Of a stretch of DNA of 64,000 nt, positions 1-9,777 are shown piece after piece. The stretch comes from Umbelopsis ramanniana AG. Taxonomy: Eukaryota; Mucoromycota; Umbelopsidomycetes; Umbelopsidales; Umbelopsidaceae. Both the position numbers and the translations under genes were made by a program. The stretch covers positions 62,001 through 126,000 of the forward strand of contig NW_026252105.1 in NCBI RefSeq assembly GCF_025399195.1, given 5' to 3'. How positions within the stretch are numbered: position 1 is the first letter of the stretch; each line of letters starts with the position of its first letter. The notes beneath the pieces were generated by a model, which worked only from the letters and a program-made list of their open reading frames with translations, was not told the origin of the DNA and did no database searches.

Positions 1-1
1 A

Positions 2-73
2 GATGTTTTTGGCCTTCCTCTTCCTCCTCCGGCCTACGACGAACAAATCGATGTTCGAGGAGTCCCTATTTAG
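2..73 (+). CDS. 3' end of a gene that starts outside the window (partial)
   Basis: An open frame enters at base 2 and ends at TAG 71-73, giving a 23-residue tail rich in Pro (FGLPLPPPAYDEQ). It contains a PPAY (PPxY) motif, the usual ligand of WW domains such as those of Rsp5/Nedd4 ubiquitin ligases. AT-rich DNA typical of a 3' UTR follows. The family cannot be named from so short a tail. An arrestin-like adaptor would fit the PPxY end, but that is only a guess. Confidence 0.35.
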   Translation, partial: DVFGLPLPPPAYDEQIDVRGVPI

Positions 74-861
74 AACAATTGCCACTTTAGATTGTAAATA
101 TTTTATTGGAATTTATGTTTTATCTGATAAATATCCGTGTAGCATAAAAAAGGTTAACTGTGTGAAAAACAATGGGAGTCTGCCTTCCCAACATTATACT
201 TAGCCAGTAGCCATAACTCTTGCGGAGTAATTGCTTGGAGACTGAGTTCGTGAGCTGAAGTGAGGAAATTCGTGTGATCTTGTACCGAATTGCCTTAAGC
301 CATGTAAGATAAGGCATACATTATTAAGGATAGTGACTCTTTGGGTAAGAAATAGAACGGCCGGCCATGAGTTGCAAACAATCTTGGTTGGTACACCTTA
401 ATTGGTACACCTTACCGAGCCATGGCAAATCATCGTCGATTTATTTTTGACTTTGCCGAATTCGTAGGTTTGGGACTCGCCAAAGAGTTTCCGCTTAAAT
501 ATCGAGTCAAAGTAGCATTTTATACAATGCTGAGCCATACAGTTTATTCACAATAATAAGTAGAATAATCACAGCAGCACAAAGTATATACAGGCTAGAT
601 TGGTTACAATCAAACAGTGCTTAATATTTGCTGCTTCAAGTAGCTGTATCTTATTTACCATGCCCAAACTGGGCACAAATGTACTGCAACCTGGCGGGTA
701 TATATGTCTAAGGGGCTTGCAAAGTATTTTGAGAAAAGACAATTTTTGGCCCTTGATGATCTCGGTAACACGTTGTTTACAAACCAAGAAAAGAGGTTTG
801 TACCTGTTTACAATAATATGACTTTGCTGGTGATGTCCTGATTGGTGCAGAGTTTGTATGA
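74..861. other. Intergenic, downstream of two convergent genes
   Basis: This stretch holds the 3' flanks of the partial gene on the left and FANCL on the right. The only structure I see is a 13-bp direct repeat (TTGGTACACCTTA) at 388-400 and 402-414. The open frames here have no recognisable domain and look like chance. Confidence 0.5.
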
Positions 862-2369
862 CTAAGTAGCGCAAACAGGAAATCGGCGGCAGCATGGACT
901 GTCAATGGGACTAACCTGGTTACAATATGGGCAAAACCCGAATAGAACGTCGAAACTTTGCCGAGTCGTCGGCACTGATCGTAACCACTTTGAGGTGTGT
1001 CAACAAATACCCCAGGAAGATCACTGCATGTGAAGGTCAATAAAATAAAGCCATTACTTACTTCGTACATACAACGATGGTGGAATGCACGACCACATGT
1101 CTCGTTGTTGCAAATCAAAGATGGCGTTTGTTCCTTTTCTGGCGTCTTGGTGGTAGCACTAGTGTCGGGTGTGTTAAGGTGGTAGGCGTAGCAGATACCA
1201 CATTCAACGTCAGCCGAGTTGTCGCCAAAATTGTCCCTCTGTGGCAATTTTGGCAGTTCTAATACTCGAAGTATATTGTCGAGCAAGGGTTTGGACCCAT
1301 CCCTATTAGATAGGTTCAATCAGTATATAGTACATATTGCTGAAGACGATGCACATGCTTGGCCTGCTCCTCACCATGCTGCCATGTTGCGGTTTATAGC
1401 CTCCTTCCACACTGCAATGCGTGACTCGGCGCCAAATAACTGCAAGTCAGGTGCTTCACACGGGTTTTTGGTGTGTTTGATCTCAAGATGAAGTGTGCAG
1501 TGATGACCAAGTGCTAGTCGTCGCTGTGTATCTCGTCGAGTAGGCCGCACAGGGTCTAATACCCAGGAGTTGGCATCCAAGTTGTCCAATTCGTCAAATA
1601 GCTTTTGGTAGTCGTTCAATATGTCTCGGATGGCGGATATAACTGTGGGTATATTGGTCTTGACACTAAACGTTGGCATCTCGCACGGCAGCTCTGCAAT
1701 GACATTGAGCGGATATATATGACTGCCTTCAGGAAGATCGATATAAACAATATGCTGTCGACCAGATGAATCCCTGCAAGGTGTGTTAGCGAACATATAG
1801 GTCAGCATTCACTGGTGGGCTGGCACTCACCGTATTGATAGGTGGAAGGACTTCAAGCCTGGGTCCATGTAGACTACATTTTCCATTCCAATAGTATTCA
1901 GTTGACTGAGGAGTATTTCATATTGTTTTGTGGACATGGTTGCGACTTTTTTCGAAACTTCTTGTTCCTGGGCTTCCGCGTTTTGGGATTTTCTCTCCTT
2001 AAGCGATAAAATATTAGCCCGGTCATGAAATGGCAGCAAGCTTTATCAAACAAATAAACATACCAGTAAATTCGTCAGATCACTTAGGAACATTCGTATG
2101 TTAGAGGCATGGCTCATTTGCTGTAGTATTGTCTTATTATGCGTGTGGAGTAATCGTCTCAACTTTGGACTGCCATAGAGCTTCGCGCCTGTCAAAGTTG
2201 ACGGCGACACTTGCTGTATTTCAATATAGTGTTCTTCATTCTGCGTAATGCAAGTTAGTTTCTGGCATTTTTAAACAAGACATAGGTACCTCACGCTTAC
2301 ATTAATCTCTATAAATCCTCGATAGGTGAGGCCATGCACATCTGCTGGAGCTAGCAGGGCATTGGGCAT
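862..2369 (-). CDS. FANCL: FANCL, Fanconi anaemia E3 ubiquitin ligase
   Basis: FANCL is the RING E3 that monoubiquitinates FANCD2/FANCI at DNA crosslinks in the nucleus, working with the E2 UBE2T. Six exons join in phase: 2369-2301, 2240-2064, 1997-1831, 1773-1375, 1302-1062 and 987-862, giving 392 aa (human 375). The N-terminus carries an ELF-like segment. The URD region follows (QYEILLSQLNTIGMENVVYMD; WVLDPVRPTRRDTQRRLALG). The C-terminal RING/PHD-like domain keeps CGIC, CNNETC, FHHRC and CPYC, so all zinc ligands are present. The exon 5/6 join restores the YEWLR...RQSF block of the family. The start (MPNALLAPAD) is the first in-frame ATG and lies 186 bp from a divergent SANT gene. The identification is very firm; in vivo function is inferred. 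Confidence 0.93.
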
Positions 2370-2555
2370 GAGGGGAAAATTTTTATTTCGCAGGGCTCAG
2401 CGTCGCGTGGACTCGCGATTTTTTAAACGACCACGAAAACGCGTCTTCAACTTACAAAGCCGCTACTGTTTTCTACTCCTATTTTTTCTTCCTCGCATTG
2501 GCTTTGTCAATTTTGCTTCAAGGAATAATCTAAACTTCATTCATATATTACAAAT
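2370..2555. promoter_or_regulatory. Divergent promoter region, FANCL / SANT-domain gene
   Basis: This 186-bp gap separates two divergent start codons, so both promoters must overlap here. It includes a GC-rich patch with CGCG-type motifs (near 2398-2445) and a T-rich tract. There is no clear TATA box. Confidence 0.5.
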
Positions 2556-3855
2556 ATGGCAGCCGTCTCACATAAGCCTCGCAGTATGACTGCAGGCGCA
2601 AGAAATGTCCTTCGTTCAAATGATTCTGCCAGTTTGTGGAATTGTACTTTGTCTCCAGGTCAGTAGTGTTTGCAAATTTTTGCAGTGAAAATACATCTGC
2701 ACAAGCTGATCTTCCTTTGTAATCGCTCTCAGGCTGGACCGAGGAGGAATCAGAAACTTTGCGAAAGGCACTAATGCTGTTTGGCATTGGAAATTGGGCA
2801 AAGATCATTGAAAGCGACTGTTTGCCTGGAAAGACTAATGCTCAAATGAATTTGCAATTGCAACGACTTCTTGGTCAACAAAGTACAGCTGGTAAATACA
2901 AGGAATATTAGGAAGAAATTCCATTGGCTACGCTACTCGGAAGCGTGGCTTTTGTCCTAGCTTTATTCTAACTCTTGTCATCTATTTCCTTTTTGATTTG
3001 CATTGAGCAGAGTTTGCAGGCTTACATATTGACCCAAAGGTGATTGGAGAGCGTAACTCTAAGATTCAGGGCGCTCACATCAAACGAAAGAACAACTGTA
3101 TTGTCAACACAGGTGGTAAATTGTCGCGAGAGGAATTAAAAAGTCGAGTGTTGAAAAATAAGGAAATGTAAGTCGAAAGCATCACCAATGTTATATTGAA
3201 ACCTACATGTTACTAATGGGCTATGAAGGTATGAGCTTCCAGAAGAGACATGGAAAGTTATCGTCCTCCCAAAAGTAGAAGACGTGAGTATTAGATGTCT
3301 GATCAGCTGTCAAAGACGTATCATACTAACCGGCTTATCCTGTTTGACAGCCCGCAGCTGTGTTAGAGGCTAAAAAGAAGGAACTTGAGAAGCTCCAGGA
3401 AAAGTTGGCTAAAGTCCAAGGTCAGATTGCTAAAGCGCGAGCTGCTCATCCTGCTCGAGTGGACGAATTAAAGGTTTGAATAAACGCCAACTTGGAATAG
3501 TGTTGTGCAACGAGAACGCTAACCTTTGCGAAACTTCTAGATCGAGCTGGACAGGTCACCTTCACCTTCATCACCTGGTCAACAAGTACCCATGGATACG
3601 CCATCGCCGCCTTCCACACCTGGATCGTCCGCTCCTATCCCCAGTGAGAAGGACACGCCCGAATCATCATCAAGATCTCCAGATCTAGATGAAGATCTTG
3701 CTATGGCCATGAGGCTTCAACAGGAAGAAGATGGCCTTCTCTTGCAACCCCGGGTGGAGTTCTCCGAGGATGATATGGATGAACATGATGACGACTTTGG
3801 AAATGAAAAGAAACGAAGTAGAATCTCGAAGGGAAAGCACGCAAAGCGAAAATGA
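2556..3855 (+). CDS. SANT/Myb-domain nuclear protein, family not identified
   Basis: Six exons join in phase: 2556-2658, 2733-2891, 3011-3167, 3229-3283, 3351-3473 and 3541-3855, giving 303 aa. A single SANT/Myb repeat spans about residues 35-75 (WTEEESETLRKALMLFGIGN, then WAKI). Next comes a conserved-looking block (GERNSKIQGAHIKRKNN), a coiled coil near 170-205 (LEKLQEKLAKVQGQIAKARA), a Ser/Pro-rich linker, an acidic stretch and a basic tail (KRSRISKGKHAKRK) that looks like a nuclear signal. This suggests a chromatin- or DNA-associated protein. No specific family was recognised. It is divergent from FANCL. Confidence 0.8.
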
Positions 3856-4087
3856 CGGCATCGCGCCTCATGTATTACACACAATAACCTTTACAGCAAC
3901 CCCCACGCAGCACCACACACAGTCTGATTTTCAATCACCCAAGGTGGTTCAAATGATATTCTCTTTCTTGATATGATAATCTCGGGCCATGTAAAGCTTC
4001 CTATACACTGCATTTGGTTTTGACAATAAATACTTGTTTCTGCAAACTATATGCTTTTCGCCAAGACTAGATGGTAACGGACACACT

Positions 4088-4364
4088 CTATGCTTCTGTC
4101 TTTTTCTCTTCTTCTACAGGAGCCTTCGCTGATTCAGCTGCCTTCTTAACTCCCTTGATATCGGCGAACGAGGCGCTGTTGGTTTCCTCGACGGGAGACC
4201 AAGGATGTCTTTCTGAACGGTGGATGGGGGTAACGATGGATGGGTCTTCATAGATGAGATTAGGAACCTACAAGGGAGTTAGCTAGATGACACTTTGAGA
4301 GAAATCTGAATGTGTTGCGTGACTTCACCTTCTTAAGTTGGCTTCTGTCGATTCCTGGGTCCAT
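4088..4364 (-). CDS. Small unknown protein (71 aa, two exons)
   Basis: Exon 1 is 4364-4329 and exon 2 is 4267-4088, with consensus GTGAAG...TAG borders, phase 0 and a TAG stop. The product starts MDPGIDRSQLKK and has a Pro/charged core (HPWSPVEETNSASFADIKG) and a Lys/Glu/Ala-rich tail. It has no signal peptide, membrane segment or recognised domain. Splice sites, an in-phase join and a sensible composition support a real gene; the function is unknown. Confidence 0.6.
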
Positions 4365-4667
4365 ATTGATTAAAAATAGATATAAAGAAGAAGAGGTGAC
4401 AAGGGTTACAAAATCAACAGAATTAATGAGTTCAGATTTAAAAGCCCGTCATCCTCAGCTAAGGCGCATGTGACATCAATGTCCTGGTAAGGTATCTGAG
4501 TTGATGTGCGATAAGAAACCACCAAGTATCGTGGAATGAGTGTCCCCTCGTCTCAACACATTGGAGGAACTACAATGCCTAGCATGAAGTTTCAGCATCG
4601 CTAATGACGAACAAGATCTCTCAGAATATTTAATTAGTCTCAATCTTTTTTATTCCAGAATTTTTAT
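4365..4667. other. Intergenic between small gene and UFD2 3' end
   Basis: About 300 bp hold the 5' flank of the small gene and the 3' flank of UFD2. I see no further gene or strong motif. Confidence 0.5.
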
Positions 4668-7600
4668 CTACGGTGTAGTATCCATAATATCAAGCTTTCC
4701 TTGGCTTGAAATCTTTCGCTGCTTTCTCCACTCCATGATCTGTTCCTTTAAATCAGTAGCTATTTGAAAATTTGATTAGGCGGTTGCACGTATGTTACTT
4801 TTTATTCAATGTCTGAAGGCTTACCTGGTTTGATCATATCCATTGAAAGAGGTGCACGGCTGAAGGGGTCCCTCTTGTCACCCAACAGATGTGCTCTTAT
4901 GGTGCTGCGATCAACAATCATATTGGAAGTTGGAAGCACAACGGGATCTTCCATGAGATGCGATAAGATGGGATCTGTTCAATGTTTGTATTTTAGTAAG
5001 CTGCACAAAGTGTTATTCATAGCCTTCCTATAGTTACCTATAAACTCGTCTGGAATGTCGCCGAGTTCGTCCTCTTCTTCATGTTCTTCTTGTCTGGAAA
5101 TTTCTACTCTGTTGACAAACCGTTCTAGCTCAGCTATATCATCCCGATACTTCAAACCATGTTTGAGGAGAATGGACGCAGCTCTTGAAAAGTAGTTCTT
5201 TTGGTAGGATCGCTCATCTCTTGAAACCGCCTTCACAAAAGTATCCGAGTTGAGGTTGAGATATATATCGATAATCTGAGCAAGCAGAGTTCGTGGTGCA
5301 AAGTGATATTTCTCCCGATTTTTGACCTGTTGTCGGTTGATGGTATTGGTTAAACCACTGTGATTTCTCCCCCCCCCCCTCTCGCTCTCTACACAAAGTT
5401 GTCTTTCGTGATCCCTCCTTACCTTCAGTTCTGTGCATTTTGGTCCCACCAGTTGTGACAAGTTATAATCCAACATGGCAGCTAAGCGGTCGACAATTTC
5501 TCCAGCCATGAAAGGTTCAGGAATTTCCTTTGTAAGGTATTCCAGCATATGCACTGTTGAGTTGCCCATAGTGACATAAAATCGTGCTTGCCTTTCGTTA
5601 CCAGTCAAAGTCGCTTGACGCTCTCTTAGCAATTGCTAGATAGAATAGCACAATTAGTAACAACACTGATTATACCAAGTGTATAAAGTACTGCAATAAT
5701 AGACTGTCACTTACAGGATTCGCCGCAAGTTCAGGTGAAGGGTGCCCCAACTCATCTTCCAAACCTTTAATTTCGGTTAAACGAGTCAAGCTTTCATCGA
5801 GTAGGTATGTTACGTCACTCATCAGCATATTGGCAAATTGAATGAAAAGTTCGTGGTTCCTAAAAAAGTAAGAAGTATGTGAGATTTGAAAGCTTTCGCT
5901 TGAGACATACCCTTGGCATTGTGGACAACTTACGCAGTGGATTTTCGCAAACTATCTCTATGCGATTGGTTGCTCCACAGGTTTTTCATGACTTCACTGA
6001 TGTTGTAACGAATGTTGAACTTGTCGTAAAATTGAGAACTTGCTCCAGTTTGCTCCACCTCTGTACGAAACTCCATCAGATATTGCTAGCCATAATCGTT
6101 CACATCTTACAATTTGGATGATACATACCAACAAACAAATTTAACATTGCCGGCATCAAGTACTTCAATGATATCTGCTGAGAGTGCAGGGCGTCTTCAA
6201 GGTCACCAGGAATTCCTTGTCCAATGGGGTATGTGAAGTAGCACAGAATCTATCAAGAAAGATTCGGCGACTGAGCTTATAAGTCGGCGACTTTCAGCAA
6301 CATAATATCTTTTACATACCTCTACAAGCTTTGCCTTCAAATATGGATTTTTGATATACTGGCCATTCGATAGGAATGTGATGATGAAGGTAATCAATTC
6401 TGCTTGGGAATTTGACTTTAAGATTCGATGATGATATGCTTGCCTAGAGCAGAGTCAGCGATTGAAACCATACAGCACATACACCTCACACAAAACACCA
6501 TAAGATACTTACTTTCCAAGGAAGACAAAAAAATCAACAATGTCTTGCACAATCCATTCAGGGAGCATGGAGAACGGTACTGGTACATCTTTCGGTAAGG
6601 GAAGACTGACTGTCTCCCAAGGGTGCTTGCCCTTTGGATCCACCAATCGAACCATCCAGCTCATGACGAAGTTATAAAATCTCATGGTGTGAGATAGAAA
6701 ATCCTTGTCGAGCACCATAGCCTCCATGGCTAGTTTGTTCGACTCCATACTGGTCAATTTGTTCTAAATGATTGTTAGATATTTTCTTCAAAACATGCTA
6801 GCCTTCCCACCCGAAATGTACGCACCTTTCCTCGCTGCAAAATGATATTAGCCATGGGAGCATTGACGGGATCGTTCATTTGATTTCTTTCATAGTCCTC
6901 CAACTCCTGTTTGAAGTCAGCACAAGCCTTTACTTGTTCTTGATAGTCCGAAAAGGATTTGATGGGACCGTAGTGTAAATAGGCCAAGGTAAGGGTGAAT
7001 ACTTGAGTAATGAAATTTGAGCCTGTACCAAAATTTGTGGCATGTTAGTGACATTGCTATGAATTTCTAACAGTTCATTGAGAAAAGCGGATATTACCTT
7101 TCTTTTCTGACAGCTTCTTGTCGTAAAATTCGTCTGATTCTGGCTTTGCAGCATTGAGCAGCGTTTCTTCTTTGAGATTGAGCCAATCGCTGCCAAAGAT
7201 ATGGTCGATTTCAACCTTATCGATCTAATAGACGATGCTCATTGAATAAAAAAATCTATCGTATTGATGATCACAAATGCATGCTACATCGTACCTTGCT
7301 GGCTCTAAAGTCGAGAAACGGATCACATAGGTTGAGTAACCCTTGGGTAATATTGCTCAAAAGACCATCTGAGGACACCTGTGTTTTGTCAACTCTCATT
7401 TGAGCGCGTTTCAAATTAAGTTGGATGATGTGTTGAAGATAATTAATAAGCTGTTGTCTTGTCTCAGGGGACGCTCGCACCATATTGTTCATAATTTGAT
7501 GTACAGAAATCTGCAACGCTTGTTAACACTCATTCTCATAGCACTGAGTGGTATGTCATCGGAACATATCTACTTACTCGAATGCTATGTACAGTGGATC

Positions 7601-9392
7601 TCACAGTGTTGACGGTCGATTCTATATCCGCACCAGTCCTAGTTTCAGGGTTTTTGAAATAGGATTCGGCAACTTTTGGCTACCCGAAGCACGTAATGAG
7701 TAAATTGGATACTCAAAACGAGAATCCAAATCTAATGTTACTTACAGCTACATCCGGAAAACCAGAAAGTCTAAAGAAAGGTCCAAGCAAGGAAACAACC
7801 TCAATATTGTTCGCCACAGCATTTTCAGGGTCGAATTCATCAAGCAATGGTAACTGTCGAGGAACTCGTTGTTAAAAAGCAAAGCACACGCTGCTCATAC
7901 GTAGCAGTTGTACGTACCATACTGGCGATAGGTTTGTAAAGAGTCACCTGAGCAAGAACCTAACGAAATAGATTTTAGTAGAAAAACAAAATCTCATTCG
8001 CATTACTCGTACTTCGACTTACCCTCATCGGCGCCAGAAATTCATCCAATATGGTCATATTCGTGAGATCTCGAGAAATAGATAGTAATGGGGGGCCAAA
8101 AATCTTGAGTGCAAGTGGTGAATATCACAGTGCATATAGCTCACATTGTGTCTATACAACTTACCCCTTCCAGCCCATCGCCGTCAAAACGAGCAATCAT
8201 TGCATCCACATATTCTGAGGGCAACCCATTCCCATTATCTATTCCCACCAAAAGCTTCTCCTTCAGCAATTCCGTGCCCTCTTTAGTTTCAGAGCTCTGA
8301 GGAAACATGCCTGGCATCTGCGTGACTAAGCCGGCATATGAGACAAGTAGATCTTTAGCACTGTCAATCACAGCAATTCTTTGTTGAAGGGTTTTGGCAT
8401 CGATATTCTACAAAGTAGTATGCATGTTAGTGACATGCATATTAATGGTGGTATGAGACTTAGTGAACCTGACTGACTTTGCTTCGCGCTATCAAATTTC
8501 TTCTGATATCTTGAGCTCTGGACCAAGATTGAAGCAGGTACTCGAAGTGTGGAAGAAGGATCTCCTTGCGACCGAACGCCGATAAGCTTGCATCGTTTGG
8601 ATTTAGCTCTTGTGGATCAATGGAAAGGCGTGCGACCAAGGCTCGATCAAGTGTATCTTTAGTGATGTTGTATGGTTTTGCAACGGAGTCTGTATCAATT
8701 GAGTTTAGTTTTCAATCAGTAAATTGTTTCAATCTCCAAAAAGGAGTCGCTTTGCCATGCTTTGGCCTTACCGCCCAATTCCTCGTAAAGTTCGTTATCC
8801 AAACCCGACAAATAGACAGCCTGCTCCATATTTTTGGCCTAGCGATGGATAATTATGTCAGCAATGGAAGATTTCTTTGTTTGTGCAGATAAATGAACTT
8901 TACATTCAAAGTGACGTTCAAAATCTTGCTGATAGCCTTATTCTGCCAGTCGTCAAAGGCCGCATTGATGGAAACTGGTGAGTTGAGCGATGGCGTCGTT
9001 TGCATCGATGGTGACTGTACGAGAGAGTGCAAGAATATATATTAGATAATGGTAAACTATTACAATCATTCAATACGGTATTTCACAGCCAATTTTGGCC
9101 AATATTGCGTTGCGTAAAAGGCCCTGAGTTCAGTACTCGCTCTTGGGGCATTCAAATTCAGATTTCGCGCAGGAGGGTTGGCATCGGTCATTGTGGCATC
9201 GCTGGTTCGTAGCTGAGATTTGCCTTGAGTCGAGTTTGGTGAAGTCTGTGCTTGGCTGTTCTCGTTTTCTGTACGATCCCGTAGATGGGGTAGCTGCTTT
9301 GGCCGAATGTGTTGAACAATCCCTGCTTGGTGGCTCCACTATGAATACAGAGTAGTCATGTACGATGGTCTTACCTGTCCTGCGTTAGACAT
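4668..9392 (-). CDS. UFD2: Ubiquitin conjugation factor E4 (U-box ligase UFD2)
   Basis: UFD2 extends ubiquitin chains on substrates and works with the CDC48/p97 segregase in the ubiquitin-fusion-degradation pathway. The gene has many exons. Exon 1 is only 18 nt (9375-9392, MSNAGQ). The Ufd2 core is clear: [14 protein letters not shown] (about 6960), [20 protein letters not shown] (about 5500), then LVGPKC and KNREKYHF. The C-terminal U-box lies at about 4820-4980 ([19 protein letters not shown], then VDRSTI and DPFSRAPL). The final exon ends at TAG 4668-4670. An in-frame 96-nt intron with a G10 run lies at 5327-5422; removing it restores the family sequence [14 protein letters not shown]. The N-terminal exon joins are less certain. 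A TGACGTGACG site lies 79-88 bp upstream of the ATG. Confidence 0.93.
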
Positions 9393-9777
9393 TTCTTTTC
9401 TCACTTCTAGCTAAACGAGCACTCTAAAGCTTATAACAGAATATTGGTATACGATGACCTGAAGTCGGCGTGACGTGACGGCGATTTCTAAGTCCGAACG
9501 ATACTTGAAAGTAACTTTCTCACTATTGTTCAGCTCCACAATGTTTTTATCCTTCAATATCTTTAGGAAACATTATTTGAGCCTTAGCTTTGATATAGTA
9601 TTATTAAATGAATGTGTAAGGATCTTTTGAGTAGATGCTGCAGGACTCCGTTATCAAATCGGCGGTCAACATACACTGACAATTTCCCAAAAACCCTTCC
9701 ATAGGTAAGAAGATAGGCGTAGAGTGATAAATAGAAAGTACATAATGAGTTTATTGAGTTTAACGATACTGGTATGT
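9393..9777. promoter_or_regulatory. UFD2 upstream region with CRE-like site; kinesin 3' flank
   Basis: The gap contains TGACGTGACG at 9471-9480, two overlapping CRE-like half sites 79-88 bp upstream of the UFD2 start. The rest is the 3' flank of the kinesin gene. No other gene is visible. Confidence 0.5.

Noticed and set aside
388-414. 13-bp direct repeat as a possible transposon footprint
   Set aside because: The copies are adjacent with one base between them, with no inverted ends nearby; slippage explains it.
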